A DNA stretch of 64,000 nt, from positions 23,545 to 87,544 of the forward strand of contig JANWYV010000014.1 of NCBI GenBank assembly GCA_025055075.1. The letters are read 5' to 3'. Numbering within the stretch: the stretch's first letter is position 1; every line of letters begins with the position of its first letter. Position numbers and translations under genes: made by a program. Under the pieces are notes generated by a model. It ran no database searches and had not been told where the DNA came from. It saw only the letters and a list, made by a program, of their open reading frames with translations. Shown here in pieces: positions 17,954-26,582 of this stretch. Source of the DNA: Blastocatellia bacterium. Its GTDB lineage: Bacteria; Acidobacteriota; Blastocatellia; HR10.

Positions 17954-19312
17954 TCAGCGAACCCTGCGCGCCACCTGATCTTGTCCGCCCTGGTGGAGGA
18001 TGAGGTGGGTGACCTCTCCCTTCTCGTCCTTCACGAAGGTGATTTGCGCGTCTACGATCCGGAGGAAAAATTTCGTCTCCGATTCGGGAAACATCCTGAT
18101 CGGTGGCTGTCCCCCTACCTGCAGCATCAACCGATCGTCCTCTCTCGTGACGGTGAGGACGAGATTAGGAGCGAGTTCGTATCGTCCGACATATGCGTCG
18201 TAGATCCTCGGGTCGAGCGCGATGGCCACGCGCTCTCTGGGAAGCTCGTAAGGTTCGCCGAAGACGATGGCAGCGAGATCGCGCGCGATCCGACCCGATG
18301 GCGCGCTCTCGAGATTGCTGAGCACGACGACCACCACCCTCTCGTCCGGGTATCGCGCGATGAATGTGCTGAAGCCGTTGATGCGCCCTCCGTGCCCGAT
18401 CATCTTGCGATTCAAATGCGTGGTGACCACCCAGCCGTAGGCGTAGTTGTTCTTGAACGGGGTGAACATCTTCTCCAATGATGCCTTCGAGACGAGCCGC
18501 TCCGTGTGCAGGGCCTGATCCCAGAGATAGAGATCTTCCACCGTCGAATACAGCCCGCCGGCCGCGTGGGGGATCGTCATATCAATATACGGGGCGTTGG
18601 CGAGCGCATCGTCTTGCCAGGTGTAACCTGCCGCGCGGTGTCTCATGATCCGGCTGTTGCTGTCAACGCCTGTGTTCACCATCCCCAGTGGCTCGAAGAT
18701 ATTCTTGCGCAGGAACGCCTCATACGGCTCGCCCGCTACTTTCTCGATGATATAGCCGAGCACGATGTAGCCCGAATTGCTGTAGCTCGCGCGCTCTCCT
18801 GGTCGGAAATCGAGCGGTTTGTCTCGGAACCGATCGAGCGTGCTCGCTGGAGGTGCGGGCTCTCCCAAACATTGCGTCTTCACATACTCGGGGAAGTTGG
18901 TGAAATTCGGGATTCCCGACGTGTGCGTGAGCAGATGATGGATCGTGATCTCCCGCCATGCTTCGGGACAGTTTGGCACATATCGGCACACGGGATCATG
19001 CACGCTCAATCGGCCGCGTTCTTCGAGCATCAGGATCGCCATCGCCGTGAATTGCTTGGTGATGGAGCCCAGACGAAATTTCGTCTGCGGCGTGTTGGGC
19101 ACCTCGTGTTCGAGATTCGCCCAGCCGTATCCTTTGCTCACGATCACCTTTCCCTCGCGGGCCACCAGGATCGCCCCGCTGAAGCGATTCGCGCGGACGT
19201 GAGCATTCATGTACGCTTCGATCTTCGAGACGATGTCCTGAGCGACGCCGCGCGCGTTGGTCAAAAGGATGAGCGCTACGAGCGCTCCCGCTCTGAGGTC
19301 GAGTCTTCTCAT
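17954..19312 (-). CDS. serine hydrolase, class C beta-lactamase family
   Basis: This is a secreted or periplasmic penicillin-binding-protein-like hydrolase (Beta-lactamase domain of the AmpC/D-alanyl-D-alanine carboxypeptidase/esterase group). After a signal peptide (residues 1-25) the nucleophile motif SITK is at 83-86, the YSN motif at 176-178 and an HGG-type third motif (GHGGRINGF) near 320. A C-terminal domain of about 100 residues (EPYELPRERVAIALDPRIYDAYVGRYEL) is the DUF3471-like tail often found in such proteins. The family includes esterases and D-amino peptidases; antibiotic hydrolysis is not implied. A GGGAGAGC ribosome site precedes the ATG. Confidence 0.88.
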   Translation of the reverse strand: MRRLDLRAGALVALILLTNARGVAQDIVSKIEAYMNAHVRANRFSGAILVAREGKVIVSKGYGWANLEHEVPNTPQTKFRLGSITKQFTAMAILMLEERGRLSVHDPVCRYVPNCPEAWREITIHHLLTHTSGIPNFTNFPEYVKTQCLGEPAPPASTLDRFRDKPLDFRPGERASYSNSGYIVLGYIIEKVAGEPYEAFLRKNIFEPLGMVNTGVDSNSRIMRHRAAGYTWQDDALANAPYIDMTIPHAAGGLYSTVEDLYLWDQALHTERLVSKASLEKMFTPFKNNYAYGWVVTTHLNRKMIGHGGRINGFSTFIARYPDERVVVVVLSNLESAPSGRIARDLAAIVFGEPYELPRERVAIALDPRIYDAYVGRYELAPNLVLTVTREDDRLMLQVGGQPPIRMFPESETKFFLRIVDAQITFVKDEKGEVTHLILHQGGQDQVARRVR

Positions 19313-19517
19313 CGCGAGCTCTCCCTGACGTCGGATTTCGGCGAGCGTGCTGGCTAGTATCGCCGAGGGCCCTCCGCGCCGTCAATTGGCAGAGTCACGA
19401 AACGCGATGCCACGTGCGTTCGCCGCGAGCGGGAGCGACCGAGGTCTGGAGGTTGCGGATGGCTCGCTGCGCGGGGGAGTCTCGGCTCGACGAGCCAAAG
19501 AGTGCTCTTCGGCCTGC

Positions 19518-19547
19518 TTGACGCTCTCGGCGAGCGGCAGGTACCAT
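19518..19547 (+). promoter_or_regulatory. possible promoter of ccm cluster
   Basis: TTGACG (19518-19523) and TACCAT (19542-19547) are separated by 18 bases, 33 bases before the ccmF start codon. No other promoter-like element was seen before the cluster. Confidence 0.42.
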
Positions 19548-19579
19548 TTACCTTCAGCTTCTCGAGGAGACGGACGCAA

Positions 19580-21613
19580 ATGATGGACTCGTTAGGCTCC
19601 TTCGCCATTTTGCTCGCTCTGACGGCCTGCGCGTACGCGTTCCTCGTGGGAATCGTCGCTCACCTGAAGGGACATCGCGTCCTCGGAGCGATGGCGCGAC
19701 GGGCGGGCATCACAGTCTTCCCCACCTTGAGCGTCGCGATCGCTTGTTTGTGGGGACTCTTCCTCACTGATGAGTTCTCGATCGCGTATGTGGCGAATCA
19801 CAGCAATCGCGATCTCCCCCTCTTGTACAAATTCGCGGCGCTCTGGTCGGGGCAAGAGGGATCGCTGCTCTTCTGGAGTTGGATCCTCTCCGGCTATATG
19901 TTCCTCGTGCTCCTGAAGCATCGAGAGGAGGGAGAATTGCGGCCGCTCGCTGGCGTGATCCTGGCCGGGATTCAGCTCTTCTTTCTCCTCCTGAACGCCT
20001 TCGTCGTGAGTCCGTTCCGCGTCTTGGCGGAGGTGGCTCCCGATGGGGCGACGCGTCCGTTCGTGCCGATGGATGGGCGCGGATTGAATCCGTTGCTGCA
20101 GTATCCGGAGATGGTCCTGCATCCTCCGACGCTCTATCTCGGATATGTTGGCTTCTCCGTCCCCTTCGCCTTCGCATTGGCGGCGTTGATCACGCGATCG
20201 CCGGGGGAGCGATGGATTCACGTCACGCGCCGATGGACGATGATCGCCTGGGGGTTTTTGACCTTGGGCATCTTGATGGGGGCGCATTGGGCCTATGCCG
20301 TCCTCGGATGGGGAGGGTATTGGGCATGGGATCCGGTCGAGAACGCTTCGTTCATGCCGTGGCTGACGGGAACGGCCTTCCTCCACTCCGTGATGATGCA
20401 GGAGCGTCGGGGCATGTTGAAGGTCTGGAACGTCTGGCTCGTCTTCATCACCTTCTTGCTCTGCATCTTCGGTACGTTCCTGACGCGCTCGGGAGTGGTG
20501 AGTTCGGTGCATGCGTTCGCGCAATCGCCGATCGGGCATTGGTTCATCGGATTCCTGCTGATTGTGCTCGCTGTGTGCTTGTTCTTCTTCGCTCGTCGTC
20601 GCGACTACTTGCAGAGCGAGCATCGGTTGGAAGCGGTGCTCTCGCGCGAGTCATCCTTCCTCTTCAACAATCTGGTGCTGTTGGCCGCGTGTTTCGCTGT
20701 GCTGTGGGGGACGCTCTTTCCGGTGATCTCGGAGGCGGTGACGGGGAATAAGGTGAGCGTCGGACCGCCGTTCTTCAATCGGGTGAACATCCCGATCTTC
20801 CTGTTCCTGCTCTTGCTGACGGGAGTGGGGCCACTTTTGGCTTGGCGACGGACGTCGTGGGAGAGTCTGAAGCGGAACTTCACGTATCCGACGCTCATTG
20901 GGGTGGCGACCGGCGTGATCCTCTTCGCTCTTGGCGTGAGGAACCTCTATGCCCTGATGGCCTTTGGGCTCTCGGCGTTTGTGACGGTCACGATCGTGAG
21001 CGAATTCTACCGAGGGGCACGGGTCATCCGTTCGCAGACGGGGCGGACGTGGGGGCAAGCGCTCTTGGAGCTGACGCTTCGGAACACGCGGCGGTATGGA
21101 GGGTACGTCGTGCATTTCGGGATCGTCGTGATGGCCATTGGGATCGCCGGATCGGCCTTCGATAAGGAACGGGAGATGGAGATGACGGTGGGCTCGACGC
21201 TGACGCTGGGCCAGTATGCCGTGACGTTGAAGGATCGGGCGCAGGGGGAGACGCCGAATTACATCTACGAGCGCCTCACGCTCGAAGTGCGTCGGGGGGA
21301 TAAACTGCTCACGACGCTTGAGCCGGAGCGACGGCTCTACAAAGCGAGTGAGCAGCCGTTGACGAAGGTGACGATTCATTCGGGATGGCGCGAGGATCTC
21401 TATATCTATTTCGCGGGGGTGAATTCGGAGACGGGAGCGCCGATCGTTCACGCGTATGTGAATCCGCTGGTGCGATGGCTCTGGATCGGTGGAGGGATCG
21501 TCATGCTGGGAACGTTGCTGGCGCTGCATCCCGGGCGTCGGCCGGTGAAAGTGGCCGTCTCCGAGCGCGCTCCGGCTCGGGAGAGGGAGGTGGCGTATGC
21601 GAAGGGGGATTGA
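19580..21613 (+). CDS. ccmF: cytochrome c haem lyase subunit CcmF
   Basis: This is the membrane protein that receives haem from CcmE and attaches it to apocytochrome c on the periplasmic side. It has about 15 hydrophobic helices; the WWD haem-handling motif is seen as WGGYWAWDPVENASFMPWLTGTAF-type sequence near residue 250, with conserved histidines around it and the typical soluble C-terminal domain (VGSTLTLGQYAVTLKD) before the last helix. At 677 aa it is full length. The start at 19580 is chosen because GAGGAG lies ten bases upstream. Its last 17 bases overlap ccmH, so the two are translationally coupled. Confidence 0.92.
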   Translation: MMDSLGSFAILLALTACAYAFLVGIVAHLKGHRVLGAMARRAGITVFPTLSVAIACLWGLFLTDEFSIAYVANHSNRDLPLLYKFAALWSGQEGSLLFWSWILSGYMFLVLLKHREEGELRPLAGVILAGIQLFFLLLNAFVVSPFRVLAEVAPDGATRPFVPMDGRGLNPLLQYPEMVLHPPTLYLGYVGFSVPFAFALAALITRSPGERWIHVTRRWTMIAWGFLTLGILMGAHWAYAVLGWGGYWAWDPVENASFMPWLTGTAFLHSVMMQERRGMLKVWNVWLVFITFLLCIFGTFLTRSGVVSSVHAFAQSPIGHWFIGFLLIVLAVCLFFFARRRDYLQSEHRLEAVLSRESSFLFNNLVLLAACFAVLWGTLFPVISEAVTGNKVSVGPPFFNRVNIPIFLFLLLLTGVGPLLAWRRTSWESLKRNFTYPTLIGVATGVILFALGVRNLYALMAFGLSAFVTVTIVSEFYRGARVIRSQTGRTWGQALLELTLRNTRRYGGYVVHFGIVVMAIGIAGSAFDKEREMEMTVGSTLTLGQYAVTLKDRAQGETPNYIYERLTLEVRRGDKLLTTLEPERRLYKASEQPLTKVTIHSGWREDLYIYFAGVNSETGAPIVHAYVNPLVRWLWIGGGIVMLGTLLALHPGRRPVKVAVSERAPAREREVAYAKGD

Positions 21614-22109
21614 GGGTCGAAGCGGACGGTGGATCGGGCTCTTCTTTCTCGGCGCGCTCCTCATCGTTCCGTACCTGGTGCATGCGCAATCTTCGGAAGC
21701 TCTCGAAGAGCGGGTCAAGCGGATCGGAAAGAAGCTCCTTTGCCTCTGCGGATGCAATCAGATCTTGGTCGAATGCAATCATGTGAACTGCCCGTTCTCC
21801 GGGCCAGCCATCGAGATGTTGCGGCAGGCGGTGCGGCGATACGAGAGCGATGATCTGGCCATTCAGGCGATGATCCAGCAGTATGGGACGGCCGTGCTGG
21901 CGGCCCCTCCGGCGCAGGGGTTCAATCTGGCGGCGTGGATCACGCCGTTTGCGGCGGCGACAGGGGGACTCGTGCTCATCGCTTTGGTACTTCGACGGTG
22001 GTCTCGGCGACACGCGGCGCCGACGGAGAGCCCGACGCTTCCCGACGATCCCGCTTGGCGCGAGCGCGTGCGTCAAGAAATTGAGAAGGAATTGGGAGGG
22101 CTCTCGTGA
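21597..22109 (+). CDS. ccmH: CcmH-type thiol protein, CGCN variant
   Basis: CcmH presents a reduced cysteine pair that keeps the apocytochrome CxxCH motif ready for haem. The protein has a signal/anchor at residues 12-30, a three-helix thiol domain and a second membrane helix near 112-132. Classical CcmH has an LRCxxCQ site; here the site reads LCLCGCNQILVECNH with cysteines at 49, 51, 53, 60 and 65. It is therefore five-cysteine, not two-cysteine. Start overlaps the end of ccmF; the stop overlaps the next GTG. Assignment rests on the fold, the two membrane segments and the position. Confidence 0.85.
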   Translation: MRRGIEGRSGRWIGLFFLGALLIVPYLVHAQSSEALEERVKRIGKKLLCLCGCNQILVECNHVNCPFSGPAIEMLRQAVRRYESDDLAIQAMIQQYGTAVLAAPPAQGFNLAAWITPFAAATGGLVLIALVLRRWSRRHAAPTESPTLPDDPAWRERVRQEIEKELGGLS

Positions 22110-22405
22110 CCGTCCTCGTCGTAATCTTGTGCAGCATTCTGGCGCTGGTGACGCTCCTCTACATCTTCTTCGAGGAAGCGCCCGAGGTCGAGCGCCGCAG
22201 GGATCGCTGGGCCGTCCTGATGGAGAAGAAGGAACAGTTGCTCGATAATCTGCGGGACTTGCGCTTCGAATATCGCGCGGGGAAGCTCTCGGAGGCTGAT
22301 TACGAGCGAGCGCGGGCGACCTTGGAAGCCGAGATCGCTGCCGTGCTCGCGGAATTGGAGAAGCTCTCATCGGAAGATGCGGCCCGCGTCGCGCCGCAAC
22401 GTTGA
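22106..22405 (+). CDS. small CcmI-like membrane protein
   Basis: Ninety-nine residues: one N-terminal membrane helix (about 2-21, exposing a long cytoplasmic tail) followed by an amphipathic coiled coil containing NLRDLRFEYRAGKLSEADYERAR. That segment is the hallmark of the first domain of CcmI, which chaperones apocytochrome in the Ccm pathway; the TPR part of CcmI is absent. A GTG start overlaps the ccmH stop (GTGA). Its role is inferred from the motif and from sitting between ccmH and the rest of the cluster. Confidence 0.78.
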   Translation: MTVLVVILCSILALVTLLYIFFEEAPEVERRRDRWAVLMEKKEQLLDNLRDLRFEYRAGKLSEADYERARATLEAEIAAVLAELEKLSSEDAARVAPQR

Positions 22406-22432
22406 AGCGCGAGCACACATTAAGGAGGGAAC

Positions 22433-23641
22433 GTGAACCGAAGGTCTGGTCCTAGACGATCGCTCTCATGGTATCTCCGATGGTGCGGATGGGTGTGTCT
22501 TCTCGGCGCCCCGGTGCTCGTGCGCGCGGAGGTGCGGGGCACAGTGATCAACGGCACAACGGGGAAGCCAGCAGCCGGCGTCGAGGTGCATTTGGTCGTG
22601 CTCGAAGAGGGGATGCAAGTCGCCGAGAAGACGCAGACGGATGCGCAGGGACGGTTCGCCTTCTCAACCGCGGTGACGAAGCCCGCGATGGTGCGGGTGA
22701 CCTATCAAGGCGTCAACTATCACGAGACGCTCTCTCCCGGGAGCACGTCCGTCACGCTGCGCATCTACGACGCGCGCGCGACCGGGACCTATGCGGTCGA
22801 GCGGCTCACGTATCTTGTGCAACCGATGGAGGGGCGTCTGTTGATCGGGCGGGAATATCTCGTTCAGAATCGGACGACGCCGCCGGTGACGCTCTCCCGT
22901 CCGGAAGGAGTGTTTGTATTCGCTCTTCCTGAAGGCGCGCGTCCCGAACGGGTCTCGGTGATCGGAGCCAGTGGGATGCCGCTGGCGATCGCGGCGCGCC
23001 CGACGAACGATGGGAGCTGGCGCATCGAACATCCGTTGCGACCGGGGGCGACGCCGTTCTTCGTCGTCACCCAACTCCCGTACGAGCAGGAGCAGGCACA
23101 GATTCGGGAAGTCTTGCCTTGGAATGTGGAACGCGTGCGGCTGCTTGTGCCCGAGCCGATGAAGGTCGAAGCTCCGGGCTTTCGACCGCTGGGGTCAGAG
23201 CAGGGGCTCTCGGTCTATGTCCTCGACAATGCCCGCGCCGGGATGGAGATCGCCTGGAGCGTGAGCGGTCGCGCGCCAAATGTTTTGGCCGAGGAAGCAG
23301 AGGGAGAGGCAAGAGGGACTGTTCGTGCCGTAGCGGGTCCGATCGCTAAGCGGCAATGGATCCTTCTGGCCGCCTTGGCCGCGGCCTTCGCCATGAGCAG
23401 TGTGTTCGCCGTGCGGCGGCAGAAGGTGCGCGCGACGCCGGCGAAAGAGCGATCGTCGGAATCTCCTGCCGCCGCTCCTCCTCAAACGAGTGAGATGGCG
23501 GCGTTGAAGGATGAGCTTTTTGCGCTCGAACTCCAGCGACAGCGCGGGGAGATCTCCGAAGAGGACTACGAGGCCAAGCGTCGCGCGCTTCAGCGTTCCC
23601 TTGAAGCCGCGTTGCGCGCCGATGCTGGAACGTCCTCGTGA
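22433..23641 (+). CDS. membrane-anchored protein with regulatory-like and CcmI-like tail
   Basis: This 402-aa protein sits between ccmH and ccmE and is not a textbook Ccm component. Order: signal peptide (1-32), a carboxypeptidase-regulatory-like beta domain (about 33-120, VRGTVINGTTGKPAAGVEVHL), a further beta-rich exported region (to about 300), a single membrane helix (about 304-323), then a cytoplasmic tail ending in a coiled coil with LFALELQRQRGEISEEDYEAKRRAL. That tail repeats the CcmI-like motif of the preceding small gene. A GTG start follows AAGGAGGG. Its place in the cluster suggests a role in cytochrome maturation, which is inference. Confidence 0.75.
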   Translation: MNRRSGPRRSLSWYLRWCGWVCLLGAPVLVRAEVRGTVINGTTGKPAAGVEVHLVVLEEGMQVAEKTQTDAQGRFAFSTAVTKPAMVRVTYQGVNYHETLSPGSTSVTLRIYDARATGTYAVERLTYLVQPMEGRLLIGREYLVQNRTTPPVTLSRPEGVFVFALPEGARPERVSVIGASGMPLAIAARPTNDGSWRIEHPLRPGATPFFVVTQLPYEQEQAQIREVLPWNVERVRLLVPEPMKVEAPGFRPLGSEQGLSVYVLDNARAGMEIAWSVSGRAPNVLAEEAEGEARGTVRAVAGPIAKRQWILLAALAAAFAMSSVFAVRRQKVRATPAKERSSESPAAAPPQTSEMAALKDELFALELQRQRGEISEEDYEAKRRALQRSLEAALRADAGTSS

Positions 23642-23752
23642 AGGCGATGCGATCATCATGGCGCGTGGCAAGGCTTCTGCGGTATCTTGTGTGTGTTGCA
23701 TGATGGGACATCGGATCAGTCCGCCACAAGAGATCGTTCGAGGAGGAAGGCG

Positions 23753-24175
23753 ATGAGCAATCCGAAGGTGAAATTCGCCGTCGCCATTGCGATTCTGTTG
23801 GGAGCGCTGGCGTGGTTAGCCGTGATCGGCATGCAGGAGAGCAAGGCCTACTACATCACGGTCGCCGAGTTGAAGCGCATGGGCGAGAGCGTTCGGGAGA
23901 AGCGACTGCGAGTGGGCGGGCGCGTCGTTCCGGGCAGTATTCAGCGCGAAGGGCGATACGTGAGGTTCCTGCTCGAGCAGGAGGACGAGACGCTGCCCGT
24001 CGTCTACGTGGGCAGGGATCCTGTGCCCGACACCTTCGTGGATCATGCAGAGGCGCTCGTCGAGGGACGATGGGGGGCGGATGGCGTCTTCCAAGCGCAG
24101 AAGCTGCAGGCCAAATGCGCCTCCAAGTACGAACCGGCGGAAGGCACTGGGGCTTCGGCTTCGTCGGGACGATGA
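23753..24175 (+). CDS. ccmE: haem chaperone CcmE, cysteine (CXXXY) type
   Basis: CcmE carries haem covalently in the periplasm from CcmABCD to CcmF. It has a membrane anchor (residues 7-27) and the OB-fold domain (LRVGGRVVPGSIQREG, VVYVGRDPVPDTF, ALVEGRW). In the classical protein haem binds a histidine in a HxxxY motif; here that position is cysteine, C122, in the sequence KCASKY, with the conserved tyrosine at 126. Such CXXXY forms are known from archaea and Desulfovibrio. The ATG at 23753 is preceded by AGGAGGAAGG. Confidence 0.9.
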   Translation: MSNPKVKFAVAIAILLGALAWLAVIGMQESKAYYITVAELKRMGESVREKRLRVGGRVVPGSIQREGRYVRFLLEQEDETLPVVYVGRDPVPDTFVDHAEALVEGRWGADGVFQAQKLQAKCASKYEPAEGTGASASSGR

Positions 24176-24225
24176 GCACGCCAGCGCGCGCGGTGGCTCG
24201 TCTTTGATTGTCCGCATGCTCGCCA

Positions 24226-24936
24226 ATGGGTGACGTCCTCAATTCCAAGGCACTCGTCTTTGATGGCGTCTGTAAGACGTTCGGCGAGACCGCTGCCCTC
24301 TGGCAGGTGAGTTTCACCCTCGGCCCTGGGGAGATTGTGGCCGTCACAGGCGGCAATGGTGCCGGGAAATCCACGCTCCTTCGTGTGGCCGCCTTTTTAT
24401 TGAAGCCGACCTCGGGCAGCGTCTTCGTCTTCGGTCAACCGCGTCCGACGCCGGAGGTGAAGCGGCGGATCGGTCTTCTCGGGCACGCTCCGTTCCTCTA
24501 CGAGGAATTGTCGGCGGAGGAGAATTTGAAGTTCTACGCTGCCCTTTATGCCTTAGGGCGAGGGGCCGATGACCGCATCGCGCGCGTACTGCGAGAGGTC
24601 GGGGCCGAAGATTTTCGACATCGTCCCGTCCGCACGCTCTCGCATGGGATGCGGAAGAGGGTCTCCTTGGCGCGCGCGATGCTCTCGGATCCGGATCTGC
24701 TTCTGTTCGATGAACCCTTCTCCGGGCTTGATGTGGCGAGCGTCGAGCGCGTGCGCGCCTTGATGATCGAATGGCGCCAGCGGGGGAAAGCGTTGCTCGT
24801 CACAACGCATCAGGTGGAATTGTTGGAGGGAATCGCCGATGGGGAGCTTGTCCTCGACCGAGGGCGCGTCCTCTGCTGGCGGGCGCCGGTCCTTCGCGAG
24901 TCGGCGATCCCTCATTCTGTGACGGAACGCGCATGA
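24226..24936 (+). CDS. ccmA: haem exporter ATP-binding protein CcmA
   Basis: This is the ATPase of the CcmABCD complex that releases haem-loaded CcmE. Walker A GGNGAGKS is at residues 42-49, signature LSHGMRKR near 143, Walker B LLLFDEPFSGLD near 162 and switch histidine in TTHQVE near 198. The length (236 aa) is normal. No clear ribosome site precedes the ATG at 24226; a TTG at 24208 would add six residues. The stop overlaps the CcmB start. Confidence 0.88.
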   Translation: MGDVLNSKALVFDGVCKTFGETAALWQVSFTLGPGEIVAVTGGNGAGKSTLLRVAAFLLKPTSGSVFVFGQPRPTPEVKRRIGLLGHAPFLYEELSAEENLKFYAALYALGRGADDRIARVLREVGAEDFRHRPVRTLSHGMRKRVSLARAMLSDPDLLLFDEPFSGLDVASVERVRALMIEWRQRGKALLVTTHQVELLEGIADGELVLDRGRVLCWRAPVLRESAIPHSVTERA

Positions 24937-25607
24937 GCTATTGGACGGCGGCGACGCGCATCGTGGCGAAGGATCTCTTGAGCGAAGCGCGAACGCGCGA
25001 GATGACCAACGCCATGCTCTTTTTCGCACTCCTGGTGCTCGTGCTCTTCAGCTTCTCCTTTCAGCCGGCTTCGGATGAGGAACGTCGGTTGGCCGCGGGC
25101 GTGCTGTGGATCGCCTTCCTCTTCGCCGGATTGAGCGTGCTCGATCGCTCGTTCCTGCGCGAGCGGGTGAACGATTGTCTGGATGCCCTGCGATTGACGC
25201 CCGCTTCGGCGAGCGCCCTCTTCGTGGGCAAATGCGTGGCGAACGCGCTCTTCCTGCTTCTGGCGGAGGTCATCTTGGTGCCGCTCTTTCTCATCTTCTT
25301 CGACCTCTCGTTTCGCGGCGATGTGGGAACGTGGCTCCTGGCGCTCATGCTGGGGACGTGGGCGCTTGTCGTGAACGGGACGTTCTTCGCGGCGATGACG
25401 ACGAACGTGCGGAGCCGCGAGTTGTTGTTGCCGCTTTTGCTTCTGCCGATCTCGGTGCCGGCGTTGATCGCCGTCGTCGAGGCGACGTCGGCGGCGCTCC
25501 TTGGTGAAGGCGCGATGGGCGTGTGGATCCAGGTGCTCATCGCGTTCGATGTCATCTACACGACGCTCGCCATGCTGCTTTTTGAAACGGTCCTGGAGGG
25601 AGCATGA
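24933..25607 (+). CDS. ccmB: haem exporter membrane protein CcmB
   Basis: This is the six-helix membrane partner of CcmA. Its 224 aa match the family, with the CcmB landmarks WIAFLFAGLSVLDRSFLRER near residue 60 and the helix-rich LLLPLLLLPISVPALIA near 170. The start overlaps the CcmA stop (ATGA), and its own stop overlaps the CcmC start, giving an unbroken coupled series. A longer upstream reading frame exists but lies within ccmA. Confidence 0.9.
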   Translation: MSYWTAATRIVAKDLLSEARTREMTNAMLFFALLVLVLFSFSFQPASDEERRLAAGVLWIAFLFAGLSVLDRSFLRERVNDCLDALRLTPASASALFVGKCVANALFLLLAEVILVPLFLIFFDLSFRGDVGTWLLALMLGTWALVVNGTFFAAMTTNVRSRELLLPLLLLPISVPALIAVVEATSAALLGEGAMGVWIQVLIAFDVIYTTLAMLLFETVLEGA

Positions 25608-26320
25608 GGAACGAATGGACGCTTCCGCGTTGGTGGTTTGGACTTGTCGGCGTCACTGGCGTCGCGCTGATCCTGGGCGTGCTGCATGCGCTTTGGTTCG
25701 CGCCGACGGAGCGGACGATGGGGACCGTTCAGCGCATCTTCTACTATCACGTCAGCTCGGCGTGGACGGCCTTCGTCGCCTTTTTCATCAACTTCCTGGC
25801 GTGCATCGCGTACCTGAAGACGCGGCGTCCGAAGTGGGATGCCGTGGCTGTGAGCGCGGCTGAAGTGGGCGTGGTCTTCAGCACGGTGAATCTCGTTACC
25901 GGACCGATCTGGGCGAAGCCAGTGTGGGGGATTTGGTGGACATGGGACGCGCGACTGACGTCAACATTGGTGATGTGGCTGCTCTATGTGAGCTATCTCC
26001 TCTTGCGACAGTTCACCGCTGAGCAACCGAGCCAGCGCGTCTGGGCGGCGGCCTTTGGCATTTTCGCCTTCGTGGATGTCCCCCTCGTGTATCTCTCGAT
26101 TCGGCTCTGGCGGACGCAGCATCCGGGGCCGGTCATCGCCGGAGGGGAGGGGTCGGGCATTGATCCCCAGATGTTCCTGGCGTTGCACGTATGCTTTCTC
26201 GCCTTCCTCTTGCTCTTCGCCGTGCTCTTTTACTGGCGTTATCGCTTAGAGGGACAACGGGCGGAGCTGGCCGAGTTGCGCGCGCGATTGCATCGGCTGC
26301 AACTAGAGCGATTGGCCTGA
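25604..26320 (+). CDS. ccmC: haem-delivery membrane protein CcmC
   Basis: CcmC holds haem in a periplasmic WWD motif and loads it onto CcmE. The protein has six hydrophobic helices, conserved histidines in FYYHVSSAW near residue 48 and in ALHVCFLAF near 195, and the WWD motif WGIWWTWDARLTS near 110. A coiled-coil C-terminal extension (RLEGQRAELAELRARLHRLQLERLA) is longer than usual. The start overlaps ccmB. Length 238 aa. Confidence 0.92.
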   Translation: MRNEWTLPRWWFGLVGVTGVALILGVLHALWFAPTERTMGTVQRIFYYHVSSAWTAFVAFFINFLACIAYLKTRRPKWDAVAVSAAEVGVVFSTVNLVTGPIWAKPVWGIWWTWDARLTSTLVMWLLYVSYLLLRQFTAEQPSQRVWAAAFGIFAFVDVPLVYLSIRLWRTQHPGPVIAGGEGSGIDPQMFLALHVCFLAFLLLFAVLFYWRYRLEGQRAELAELRARLHRLQLERLA

Positions 26321-26331
26321 GAGGGGGAGAG

Positions 26332-26490
26332 ATGCGAAACCTCGTCATCGCGATGATCGTCGCCTGGCTCATTCATCTGGTGTATTTGCTGAGTCTCGCC
26401 CGAAGGCAGCGGCGGCTTCAGCAAGAGGCTGAGGAGTTGCGACAGATCGCAGAACGCTTGGAGCGATCCTCACCTCGCTCCATGTCGTGA
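26332..26490 (+). CDS. ccmD: small CcmD-like membrane protein
   Basis: Fifty-two residues with one N-terminal membrane helix (about 3-22, LVIAMIVAWLIHLVYLLSLA) and a charged cytoplasmic tail. This is the size, topology and position of CcmD, the small subunit that frees CcmE from CcmABC. A GAGGGGGAGAG ribosome site precedes the ATG, 11 bases after ccmC. Sequence conservation in CcmD is too low for certainty. Confidence 0.72.
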   Translation: MRNLVIAMIVAWLIHLVYLLSLARRQRRLQQEAEELRQIAERLERSSPRSMS

Positions 26491-26582
26491 AGAGGTGCAC
26501 CGCGCGTGTTCGACAAGGGGCGTTCACTCACCGTGCTCCAGTTGAGCCCCATCCCCGTCGCGAAGTCCAGCCATCCCCGATT

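Noticed and set aside
17954..19312. Antibiotic-resistance beta-lactamase
   Set aside because: SxxK, YSN and HGG motifs define the broad class C serine hydrolase group, and the DUF3471-like tail is typical of esterase/peptidase members, so resistance is not supported.
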